Shown here in pieces: positions 15,685 to 23,668 of a DNA stretch of 44,767 bases. A program made the position numbers and the translations under genes. A model generated the notes under the pieces. That model had not been told where the DNA came from. It saw nothing but the letters and a program-made list of their open reading frames with translations, and searched no databases. Origin of the DNA: Edaphosphingomonas laterariae (GTDB lineage Bacteria; Pseudomonadota; Alphaproteobacteria; Sphingomonadales; Sphingomonadaceae); the NCBI RefSeq assembly GCF_900188165.1, contig NZ_FZOS01000028.1, positions 1 through 44,767 on the forward strand, read 5' to 3'. How positions within the stretch are numbered: the first letter of the stretch is position 1; each line of letters starts with the position of its first letter.

Positions 15685-17208
15685 CTACTGCTCGCTATCG
15701 ATGGATGCTATCCGCCCACATTCCTGAAGCAGACTGATCGCCGTTTGCAGCCGATCAGGCGTGGGAACAGGCGCGCCCCGCGCCTGCGCTCCCGGCGTCA
15801 AGGTCCATCCACCTTCGTCCATCACAATCCGCAGGCGCAAAAGTGTCTTTCCGCGACCACGGGCATCAGCAAGGCCACGCCCGACGCACCAATAAGCGTG
15901 CTGCGCGATAATCCAGACTTCGATGAATTTGCCGATGAAGTCCCGCAGCGATAGTTTTTGCCATTCGTCGGCTTCTTTCAAGGCGCGGGCTACGGGCAGA
16001 CGATCAAACGCCTCAGATTTATCCCATTTCTCATTTCGACCAGCAGTCAGGCAGAAATGAAGACCGCTGGCGATCTGGGCGGGTATGTCGCCCTGCCAGT
16101 CCTGAGAATTCAAGGCTTCGTCGAGTTGGTCGAGTTGCTCGACGGCATTGCCCTCGGCTTCCTCGTCCAACCATTTTTGCGCCGTTTCATCGGCCTCCAG
16201 TTCGGCCTGATTGGCGAAGCGCCGCGCAAGTTCGTCTGTACCCACCGGACGATCCACCAGTTCGCGAATAATCCAATAGAACATGGCTTCGAGCGACAGG
16301 CGGAAAAGCTGGCGTATCTGGAGTCTTCGCCATGCATCAGCTCGGGGGTGAAGGTCGGCGATGTCCAGCCACTCTTCGGGTGGCGATGCCATCAAGGCGC
16401 GAAGGGCACTCGCTTCCGGCTCATCATCGTCCAGAGACTCGATGGCAGCCTCCAGCATGGTCATGCCCTCACAGCGCATGGGGTCAGCCTGCGGCCCTGC
16501 CAGACGTTCAAAACCCGCCAACTGTTCGGCTTCGGTGAGATCGGACAATTCCCACAGCTCGCCCCATCGGCGCACATCATCGCGTTCGACCTCAACGCTT
16601 CCCAGCTTGTTGAAGGCGGGGTGGTCCAGTTCGTCGGAGAAATTGTCTTCAAAGGCATCCAGCATGGAATTCAGAATGGAATTGGGCTGAAACACGCCTG
16701 CCGGACCTGCTGGGATCAGCCAGCCCATGCTGCGCAGGCCGGGACCATAGTTCAGCGGCGAGATGAGGCCCGTCGATGTCCGTCGCAGATTCCTGCGCTG
16801 CTCCCATTTCTTGCCGCCGAAGCGATAGGTTTCCTTTTCGCCATAGATGAGATCGGCAAGAGCCTGACCGCCCGGGATTCCGGCATCCGTGTCGAGAAGA
16901 AATTGGGACCATGAATAGATCGCCTCGATCCGGTCCACGAAATCACGCATCTGCTCATCGGTTGCCCCGCCGAGCTTGTCCCGCTCAATGATGGTCCTGA
17001 CCCGACGCCACGCCCATGTCATGAGGACAAACGGGCGCAGGCGGCTCGCCACATTGTTCAGACCCGGTAGCACCTTGTCCATCAGGTCGAAGTTGATCTG
17101 ACGCAGCCCTAGCGGATCAACGCCGCCTACCTGCACCCCGCTCTCATCGACAATTGACGGGGCAGATGCATTGGCTGCGACAGCAAGGAGTTCTTCGAGC
17201 GATACCAT
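15685..17208 (-). CDS. Unknown 507-residue protein coupled to the PLD nuclease
   Basis: The start at 17208 (MVSLEELLAVAANASAP) lies 2 bp after the PLD gene stop, so the pair is an operon. An N-terminal motif (GVDPLGLRQINFDLMDKVLP, then RLRPFVLMTWAWRRV) recalls proteins of the DUF6361-like kind that accompany PLD-family proteins in defence loci, but I cannot confirm membership. The middle is helix-rich with many Trp and acidic residues. A long acidic stretch (ADETAQKWLDEEAEGNAVEQ) precedes a C-terminal domain (FIEVWIIAQHAYWCVGRGLA). No nuclease, ATPase or membrane signature is visible. It converges on the RTX gene with one base between stops. A sensor or specificity partner of the nuclease is conjecture. 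Confidence 0.75.
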   Translation of the reverse strand: MVSLEELLAVAANASAPSIVDESGVQVGGVDPLGLRQINFDLMDKVLPGLNNVASRLRPFVLMTWAWRRVRTIIERDKLGGATDEQMRDFVDRIEAIYSWSQFLLDTDAGIPGGQALADLIYGEKETYRFGGKKWEQRRNLRRTSTGLISPLNYGPGLRSMGWLIPAGPAGVFQPNSILNSMLDAFEDNFSDELDHPAFNKLGSVEVERDDVRRWGELWELSDLTEAEQLAGFERLAGPQADPMRCEGMTMLEAAIESLDDDEPEASALRALMASPPEEWLDIADLHPRADAWRRLQIRQLFRLSLEAMFYWIIRELVDRPVGTDELARRFANQAELEADETAQKWLDEEAEGNAVEQLDQLDEALNSQDWQGDIPAQIASGLHFCLTAGRNEKWDKSEAFDRLPVARALKEADEWQKLSLRDFIGKFIEVWIIAQHAYWCVGRGLADARGRGKTLLRLRIVMDEGGWTLTPGAQARGAPVPTPDRLQTAISLLQECGRIASIDSEQ

Positions 17209-17210
17209 CC

Positions 17211-19565
17211 CTATAGCTCCCTGCACAATATGATGCCGCAATGGTGCGTCACGCCCGTCAATCTCAAGTCTTGATAGCGACCTGTCGGCAGGACCAAATT
17301 ACATTTGGGACACGATTTCTGGGCTTTATCCAAGATGCGAAAGCGGGATCGCGCCTCGCTGTTTGCGAACGCCGCAGCCAACTGCTGCCAATACGGACTA
17401 TTCTGGAGCGTGGGGAGCGACGGCAGAGGTTCGCCGTTCTCCGCCGCGTCAAGATATGCCCGCACTTCCTCGCCCGGTGTACGGGCAGCGCGGATTTTCC
17501 CCATGAATTGCTCGGCATCCCACGATGACGACAGAATCTCCACGAACCCCGGAATGGCCTGATCGTCTGGCGTAAATTTCATCGGATCAATCTTGACGCG
17601 CAGCAGGAATGTCCGCGCCCGTTCAGCGGCGCGATCCAGCCCGTCGCTTGCGCGAAGGAGAACGCCCGCTGTTGCAACAGGCGCATCCATTGGCAGGTCA
17701 CTATGTGCAAACGCGCCAAGGATGCGAGCCAGCCAGCCATAGACGACCGAAGGCGCGGGGCGGATGCGATCTGCGAGATAGTGCGCGAGGGCGAACGCCG
17801 AAGCAGCGTGGATACCTCCATGTCTTTCGGCAAGCATTTCTTCCAGAAGATCGTCAAGCGCATTCATGGCGCGGTGCTTGGCATTGTCTTCCCGCTGAAG
17901 GCGCTTCAGCCGTTCATCTTCACCCTCGGCATCTTCCTCATCCTCGGCCTGATCGTCCTCGCCTGTTCCTGATTTCCACGGCCCGCGAGGTTTGGTGAAC
18001 GCGGATCGCACCAGCCATAATGCCCGCTGCCATGCAGGCTCGGTTGCACCCGACGAAGCGGGACCAGATGCATGAAATTCGCCGGCGGCGCGCAATTCCT
18101 CTATCGAGACCCAAATCGGTTCGCGCTCGGCTTTTCCGCCCCCCTGTCCGCCACGGGGAATGGCGGATACGATGCGAGCGGGATCTTCCTTGAACCATGT
18201 CAGGATAGCGGCGACATCTTCAGGGGTTTCCGTGCCTGACAGCATAGCAAGAAGGCGGGGTGCCATCGCGCCCGCCTTCTGGATAATCTTGGCTGCCGCA
18301 GCGATGGACACAAAACCCTCGGCAACATGATCCTTCTGCTCGATGCGCAGCACCATCCTGCCGCCACCCCAGCTTTGCATTTCCAAGTCGGGAGCTGCCG
18401 CCTCGAACCGTCCGACGCTGTCGATGTCGATTTTGCCAAGGTCGATATATCCGGCGGTTGTGGCAACTCTTAAGTTTGCTGCGCCATGCAAGCGCGGGAC
18501 GATAACCTCGCCGACAACGCGATCACCCTCAAGTATGGCGCGAAGAATGCCTTTCCTGCTCTCCGCATCGTCTGCGTCTTCTGTCTCTGCCAAGGGATAA
18601 GCGGCAGGTTTGGTCGCGGCCTTTGCTTTCCAGCCCACCGTGACGTTGCGCTGGATGCGGACGAGCGAGGCTTCGACATTCCCGATAAAAAGTGCCGCAT
18701 TGGTGGCATTTGCGCTCCCTGATACGAGCAGCCGCCCGCGCTTGCACAGAATCTCGATGCATTTGGCATGGAGCGCCCGAGTGCCGTCATCGAACGGCGT
18801 ATCGACGCACACGGCACGGGCGGAAAGCGCCTCAGGCCAGTTCGTGCCCATTGTCCCCCTGACCGCGCCCTTGGGTTCGGGATGGACGTGCAATCGTACA
18901 TCCTCGCAATCCAGCAATTTGGACAGGCGAGAAACGGCGCTGCCTGTCTTGTCGAAATAGGGAGAAACGATGGTGATGCGGGTCGCACCGCCAAGATCAT
19001 CGGCAAATTGCGCCAATCGCTCGGCAATTGAGCCGCCTACGCTGTGAAGCAGGCGATAGCTGCCATCTCGCGGTGCGCCTCGGGCCGATAAGCGAAGCTG
19101 GGCCGCGATAGGCTCAAACTGATCGGTAACCCCGGTGCGGATCGTGTCCGCGATCGCGAGAGAGTCGAACAGGTCGGCGGCATCATCGAACGCATTGGCG
19201 GCGAAGCTGGAATGGAGATGATCGACCGTCTCAAGGTTCATGCCCCAGCCGCCAAAGGTCAGATTGCCCGAGCCGATAAGCATATGGGTGTCACCCTCGC
19301 CAAAAAGCAGGGTCAGCTTGGGATGGAATACGCCTGTCGTGCTGGCAACAGGCTCAAGCTCATAATCGCGACCCGCACGACGTGCGCCTTGTTCGCTTAA
19401 GGCCGCCCGTATTCCTTCAGGATCAGCTAGAATGAGGGCGTTCCGCCCACCGCCACGGACCAGCCGATCAAGGACCACGGCTTCGAAGAAGGAGAGACTG
19501 AGGGCATAGGTGGTGAAAACGGCGCGCTGCCACGGCGCGGCACTTATGAGATCAAGCGGCTGCAT
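17211..19565 (-). CDS. Phospholipase D-family nuclease with C-terminal zinc ribbon
   Basis: 784 residues with two PLD half-sites: HPK (81-83) with GSGN (98-101), and HAK (266-268) with GSAN (283-286). In each, His and Lys line the active site and the usual Asp is missing, as in several PLD-like nucleases of defence systems. After an acidic, low-complexity region (~510-545, rich in Asp/Glu) comes a helical domain. A C-terminal cysteine cluster follows: CPKC (752-755), then HHC (774-776) and Cys781, a likely zinc ribbon. The expected role is cleavage of nucleic acid. The gene is followed 2 bp later by the 507-residue gene and preceded by the GIY-YIG gene in the same direction. The start ATG at 19565 gives MQPLDLISAAPWQRAVF. 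Confidence 0.85.
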   Translation of the reverse strand: MQPLDLISAAPWQRAVFTTYALSLSFFEAVVLDRLVRGGGRNALILADPEGIRAALSEQGARRAGRDYELEPVASTTGVFHPKLTLLFGEGDTHMLIGSGNLTFGGWGMNLETVDHLHSSFAANAFDDAADLFDSLAIADTIRTGVTDQFEPIAAQLRLSARGAPRDGSYRLLHSVGGSIAERLAQFADDLGGATRITIVSPYFDKTGSAVSRLSKLLDCEDVRLHVHPEPKGAVRGTMGTNWPEALSARAVCVDTPFDDGTRALHAKCIEILCKRGRLLVSGSANATNAALFIGNVEASLVRIQRNVTVGWKAKAATKPAAYPLAETEDADDAESRKGILRAILEGDRVVGEVIVPRLHGAANLRVATTAGYIDLGKIDIDSVGRFEAAAPDLEMQSWGGGRMVLRIEQKDHVAEGFVSIAAAAKIIQKAGAMAPRLLAMLSGTETPEDVAAILTWFKEDPARIVSAIPRGGQGGGKAEREPIWVSIEELRAAGEFHASGPASSGATEPAWQRALWLVRSAFTKPRGPWKSGTGEDDQAEDEEDAEGEDERLKRLQREDNAKHRAMNALDDLLEEMLAERHGGIHAASAFALAHYLADRIRPAPSVVYGWLARILGAFAHSDLPMDAPVATAGVLLRASDGLDRAAERARTFLLRVKIDPMKFTPDDQAIPGFVEILSSSWDAEQFMGKIRAARTPGEEVRAYLDAAENGEPLPSLPTLQNSPYWQQLAAAFANSEARSRFRILDKAQKSCPKCNLVLPTGRYQDLRLTGVTHHCGIILCREL

Positions 19566-19746
19566 TCCCCGTATTGCGCTCCCCCTTGCGCCGCGCCCTT
19601 AGGCGCAAAAATCATGGCCCTGCCAATACTTCGTGGAACCGAAGAATTGATTTGCGACCAGAACATTACCGCACATTCATGCGGCGGTCGCAATCCGTCC
19701 GCACGAAGCAACCAGCTCCACCCCAAGAAAAGCGCGGGCTTTTCGG

Positions 19747-20499
19747 CTATTTATTGGCTAGCTCAACATCCGTTCCGCCCGTCGCGACTATCGCCGCATG
19801 TTCGATCATCCGCCGTGTGGCCTTGTCGGCAAGGTTTGGGGAGATGCCCGCGCCATTGATGGCCAGAGCCACGCCATCGGTGACGATATCCACCGCGATC
19901 TGCGCACCTTCCGCCAAGGCATCTTTGAGAAGGTGGTGGATTCGATAGCTTGTTTTCTGGCCCGGTGGTCCTGCTCGGTAATTCCCGAAACGGCGGCGCA
20001 AGCTCTGGGATTCCCCGACATAGAAGCGCGACCGCCCATCAAGCACGATGCGGATGCGATATAGCCCAGCACCCAAGGTTACAGCGGGAAACAGGAGACC
20101 TCCCTCCATATCCAGCGTAATCTCGCCCAGCACCTTCCACTCGAAGGAAAGCATGACGTTGTTGCTGGCGGCGACAGGCGCGGTCTTAAGAGGCGGACTG
20201 GATGGTGGGGGCGCTGTCAGAGCGCGAGGCTTTGGGTTCGCGTTGATCGTGCGAGGTGAAGGCGAGCGCGCAAATCGAACGGTTCCTGCCTTTCGATTCA
20301 GACCAACTGTTTCCCAGCCGCGGCTCAGCCAGACACCATTATGTCGCCCTGCCACGGGAGAATTGCTCCACCACGCATCGTAAACGCTCGCGCTTTCAGG
20401 CAGGCGAACCCGTAAAATCTCTTCGATCTGCTGAAAACTCAGACCGATCTCATTATCGGTCTGGGCATCCAGATAGTCCCCCAATGCCGCATATTTTTT
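19747..20499 (-). CDS. GIY-YIG nuclease-domain protein with N-terminal DUF7662-like domain
   Basis: About 250 residues, starting most plausibly at ATG 20499 (SKKYAALGDYLDAQ) or at 20508; no strong ribosome site decides it. The N-terminal ~85 residues (LSFQQIEEILRVRLPESASV ... WLSRGWETVGLNRKAGTVRF) match a small domain pattern I associate with DUF7662. A Pro/Ala linker (~100-115) leads to a C-terminal GIY-YIG-like module: GLYRIRIVLDGRSRFYVGES with downstream SLRRRFGNYR, where GLY and YVG stand for GIY and YIG and the Arg is conserved. It is separated by 181 bp from the PLD gene and is divergent from the cytosine methyltransferase, so it sits at the centre of the defence island. Nuclease function is inferred; the catalytic Glu position is not certain. 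Confidence 0.72.
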   Translation of the reverse strand, partial: KKYAALGDYLDAQTDNEIGLSFQQIEEILRVRLPESASVYDAWWSNSPVAGRHNGVWLSRGWETVGLNRKAGTVRFARSPSPRTINANPKPRALTAPPPSSPPLKTAPVAASNNVMLSFEWKVLGEITLDMEGGLLFPAVTLGAGLYRIRIVLDGRSRFYVGESQSLRRRFGNYRAGPPGQKTSYRIHHLLKDALAEGAQIAVDIVTDGVALAINGAGISPNLADKATRRMIEHAAIVATGGTDVELANK

Positions 20500-20780
20500 G
20501 CTCATGATTGCCATTGATGCACGAATCCAAGGATGTCGCAACGTGGATCGGCAGGCTTGGCAGCGGGGACAGAGAGCCATTGTGCGGGATATCCCATCCA
20601 AGGGCTTGGATTTGCAGTGGGAGACGATACAAGGCATCTTGCGGCGGTTTGTCGAAGGGCTTTTCGAAGCGGAGGGGGCTACATGACGAAAGCATTCAAA
20701 AAGGGCATCACGTTTCTGGGAAGTAATCTGCGATAAGGCTTTCAAAAAATTAATCTTTGTGGTTTTCTTATCGCAGTATT

Positions 20781-22094
20781 ATGCAAGACTTGCGCTTTAT
20801 TGATCTGTTCGCCGGTCTCGGCGGTTTTCATCAGGCTCTCGCATCGCGGGGGGCTGAATGTGTTTTTGCGTCCGAACTGAATGTAAATCTCGCAGACCTC
20901 TACGAGAAGAATTTCGGCGTTCGGCCCGAGGGCGACATCAAGAAGGTCGATCTGAACTCCATCGCCGACCATGACGTTTTATGCGCCGGATTCCCCTGTC
21001 AGCCGTTTTCTAAAGCAGGCGACCAGAAAGGGCTGGAATGTCCGCAATGGGGAAACCTATTCGATTACGTTGTCGAGATTCTGCGGCTAAAGCGCCCACG
21101 GTTCTTTATCATCGAGAATGTGCCGAATCTGATCCGCCACAAGGGCGGTACGACGTGGTCGCTCATTTGCGACCGTTTGAAAGAACTCGGCTACGATATC
21201 TCGTTTGAGCGCCTATCGCCGCACATGTTCGGCATTCCCCAGAAGCGGGAGCGCGCCTTCATCGTTGGCGACCTTGATGGCTTGGGGGGGTTCAAATGGC
21301 CCAAACCAGACCAACTTCCCGACGTTTGCATCACGAGCGTTCTGGACAGCCAGCCAAATGACGCCTTGGCGCTTAGCGAAAATCACCTGCTTTATCTGCG
21401 GACATGGCAGGAATTTATCGATGCCTTCCCGAAGGATGTGGAACTGCCGTCGTTCCCGATCTGGGCGATGGAGTTTGGCGCAACATACCCGCTCTATGGC
21501 GACACGCCGCACAAACGCGGCTATTCGGGCCTGAACCGCTATAAGGGCGCATTCGGGCAGGAGTTGAAAGGGCTGACGCCGGAGCAGGTGAAGGCTGCAT
21601 TGCCCCCGTACGCACACACGTCACTGGGCGAATTCCCTGACTGGAAGATCGATTTCATCCAGAAAAATCGTCAATTCTACAAAGAGCATAAAGATTTGAT
21701 CGACCCGTGGATGGGTAAGATCAAAGGCTTCGCGCCAAGTTTCCAAAAACTTGAGTGGAACTGCAAGGGCAGCGAGCGGGATATCTGGAAACATATCGTC
21801 CAGTTTCGCGCCAGTGGCATCCGCGTCAAAAAGCGCGACACTGCTCCCTCACTGATCGCGATGACGACCAGCCAGGTGCCGATAATCGCTTGGGAAAAGC
21901 GCTACATGACCCCGAGAGAGTGCAGCAGACTGCAAAGCATGGGGAAACTTCCCAATCTGCCCGACACCAAGGGCGGCGCGTATAAGGCTTTCGGGAACGC
22001 CGTGAATGTCGATGTCGTTACGGCGATTTTCGACGCGCTGGTGGGTCGCGATGATGAGATGGAAACCGAGCCACTTCTAGACGCGGCGGAATGA
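20781..22094 (+). CDS. DNA (cytosine-5-)-methyltransferase
   Basis: Methylates C5 of cytosine in DNA and here most likely marks self DNA for the linked restriction machinery. 437 residues from ATG 20781 (MQDLRFIDLFAGLGGFHQAL). Motif I is FAGLGG, catalytic motif IV is PCQPFS (72-77; nucleophile Cys73), motif VI is ENV (112-114), motif VIII is PQKRER, and motif X includes AFGNAV near the C-terminus. The target-recognition region (~200-340) is of ordinary size. It is the first gene of a four-gene plus-strand operon; its stop overlaps the start of the GHKL gene by 4 bp. Upstream in-frame residues from 20757 are not family-like. Confidence 0.95.
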   Translation: MQDLRFIDLFAGLGGFHQALASRGAECVFASELNVNLADLYEKNFGVRPEGDIKKVDLNSIADHDVLCAGFPCQPFSKAGDQKGLECPQWGNLFDYVVEILRLKRPRFFIIENVPNLIRHKGGTTWSLICDRLKELGYDISFERLSPHMFGIPQKRERAFIVGDLDGLGGFKWPKPDQLPDVCITSVLDSQPNDALALSENHLLYLRTWQEFIDAFPKDVELPSFPIWAMEFGATYPLYGDTPHKRGYSGLNRYKGAFGQELKGLTPEQVKAALPPYAHTSLGEFPDWKIDFIQKNRQFYKEHKDLIDPWMGKIKGFAPSFQKLEWNCKGSERDIWKHIVQFRASGIRVKKRDTAPSLIAMTTSQVPIIAWEKRYMTPRECSRLQSMGKLPNLPDTKGGAYKAFGNAVNVDVVTAIFDALVGRDDEMETEPLLDAAE

Positions 22095-23668
22095 TGGTGC
22101 AGGTCAGTTCAGTCAATATTCGCCCCGGCGTGAACGTCCTCTCGGTGCTGCCGCACCTGAACTACAAGGCATGGTTCGCGCTAGCCGAGTTTGTGGACAA
22201 CGCCATTCAGAGCAGTATCGACCACAAAAAGGAATTGCGCGCTGTTGCGGGCAAGGATTTTCGCCTGAAAGTCGATATCGACTTTGATCCAGCCGAAAGC
22301 AAAATCACCATTCGGGATAATGCTGCCGGAATCGCATCGTCTGATTATCAGCGGGCTTTTCGGCCTGCCGAAATTCCCCCCGATGCCTCCGGCCTTTCAG
22401 AGTTCGGCATGGGCATGAAAAGCGCCGCCTGCTGGTTTGCGCCGAATTGGAGTGTGCGCTCAAGTGCTCTTGGAGAGCGAACGGAACGCACAGTCTTTTT
22501 CAATATCGATAAGATCGTGATGGACAGCATTGAGGAACTCAATGTGGTTTCCATCGATGTCGCCGAAGACCGCCACTATACCGAAATTCGGTTGGAGAAT
22601 ATCCGCAAATTTCCTCACGGGAAAACGATTGCCAAGATCAAGGAGCATCTAGCCAGCATCTATCGGGGCTATATCCGAGACGGTTCGTTGGAACTGTGTG
22701 TGGATGGTATCCAACTCACATACGAAGAACCAGCCATTCTCGTTGCTGCGAATTACCGCGATCCCGATGGCCCTCCCGTCGAATGGAAAAAGGAAATCGA
22801 TATCGACTTGGGTGATGGAAAGTCAGCCACAGGTTTCGTCGCTATTCGTGAGGTCGCCAACACACGACTCGCAGGCCTCGCACTTTTTCGGCGCAAACGG
22901 CTCATCATGGGCAGCGCCGATGAAACATATCGCCCCGAAGACATTTTCGGGCGTTCCAATACATATCCCTACCAGCGCATTTTCGGGGAAATTCACCTGA
23001 AGGGGTTTCATGTCAGCCACACGAAGGATGGCGTGAAATGGGAAGAGAGCGAAGACGAATTCCTTCGTAAGCTTCGCAAGGTTCTTTCGGACGAGGCGCT
23101 TCCGCTGATCCAGCAAGCCCGTGAGTATCGCACTCGGTCGGGAGCAAAGGCGGCGCGAAAGGATGCAGCTCAAGCATTGCAGAATACGGCGGACGGTTTC
23201 CGTCAAACGACGCCCCCTGCAAATGACATTGGGTTGGAATTGGGCGTCATTGCGGACACCGCGCCTACGGCGGTGGCTGCCAATGATGCTGAACCACAGG
23301 ATATCAGCGAGGCGGATCGTGAAGAGGCAGAACTGCGTCTTCAGTTTCGCAGCGAACCTTGGATCGTAAAAATCGAACTCTCCTATGTGGGCGACCCTGC
23401 CGACTGGCTGACCATCCGAAATCGCCCGTCGATCACTGATCCTGAACCACGCGAAATTCTTGTCCGTGTCGCGATGTTGCACCCCTTCATGGCGCAGTTT
23501 CAAACTCTCGATTCCGAGGGTTTTTCAGCTATCTTGAAAGTGGCAGCGGCGATGGCTCTGGCGGAAGTGGCAGCTTCTGAATTGGGCGATCATCACCCCT
23601 CAGCCGTGCGCCGCTTCACCAACGAAATCCTCAAGACGCATTTTTCGAAGCGGGTGATCGATGACTAG
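22091..23668 (+). CDS. GHKL ATPase of the MORC/MutL-like type found in restriction-modification loci
   Basis: 525 residues. The N-terminal Bergerat-fold ATP site is clear: N-box EFVDN (33-37), G1-like DNAAGI (76-81), and G2 GLSEFGMGMKSA (101-112). The following transducer-like region contains a conserved basic loop (RRKRLIMGS) and a FGRSNTYPYQRIFGEIHLKG motif with HTKDGVKWEE. The C-terminal third is helical. Such ATPases beside a cytosine methylase, a Z1 protein and a PD-(D/E)XK nuclease were described by Iyer, Abhiman and Aravind as bacterial relatives of eukaryotic MORC proteins. They probably act as ATP-driven clamps or conformational switches on DNA. It overlaps the methyltransferase by 4 bp and the Z1 gene by 8 bp, indicating strict co-translation. 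Confidence 0.9.
   Translation: MMVQVSSVNIRPGVNVLSVLPHLNYKAWFALAEFVDNAIQSSIDHKKELRAVAGKDFRLKVDIDFDPAESKITIRDNAAGIASSDYQRAFRPAEIPPDASGLSEFGMGMKSAACWFAPNWSVRSSALGERTERTVFFNIDKIVMDSIEELNVVSIDVAEDRHYTEIRLENIRKFPHGKTIAKIKEHLASIYRGYIRDGSLELCVDGIQLTYEEPAILVAANYRDPDGPPVEWKKEIDIDLGDGKSATGFVAIREVANTRLAGLALFRRKRLIMGSADETYRPEDIFGRSNTYPYQRIFGEIHLKGFHVSHTKDGVKWEESEDEFLRKLRKVLSDEALPLIQQAREYRTRSGAKAARKDAAQALQNTADGFRQTTPPANDIGLELGVIADTAPTAVAANDAEPQDISEADREEAELRLQFRSEPWIVKIELSYVGDPADWLTIRNRPSITDPEPREILVRVAMLHPFMAQFQTLDSEGFSAILKVAAAMALAEVAASELGDHHPSAVRRFTNEILKTHFSKRVIDD

Noticed and set aside
20498-20736. Two tiny overlapping plus-strand frames before the cytosine methyltransferase (one ending LFEAEGAT, then a 17-codon MTKAFKKGITFLGSNLR)
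   Set aside because: TTG start without ribosome site, overlap with the GIY-YIG start and no recognisable family; possibly a relic, not supportable as genes.
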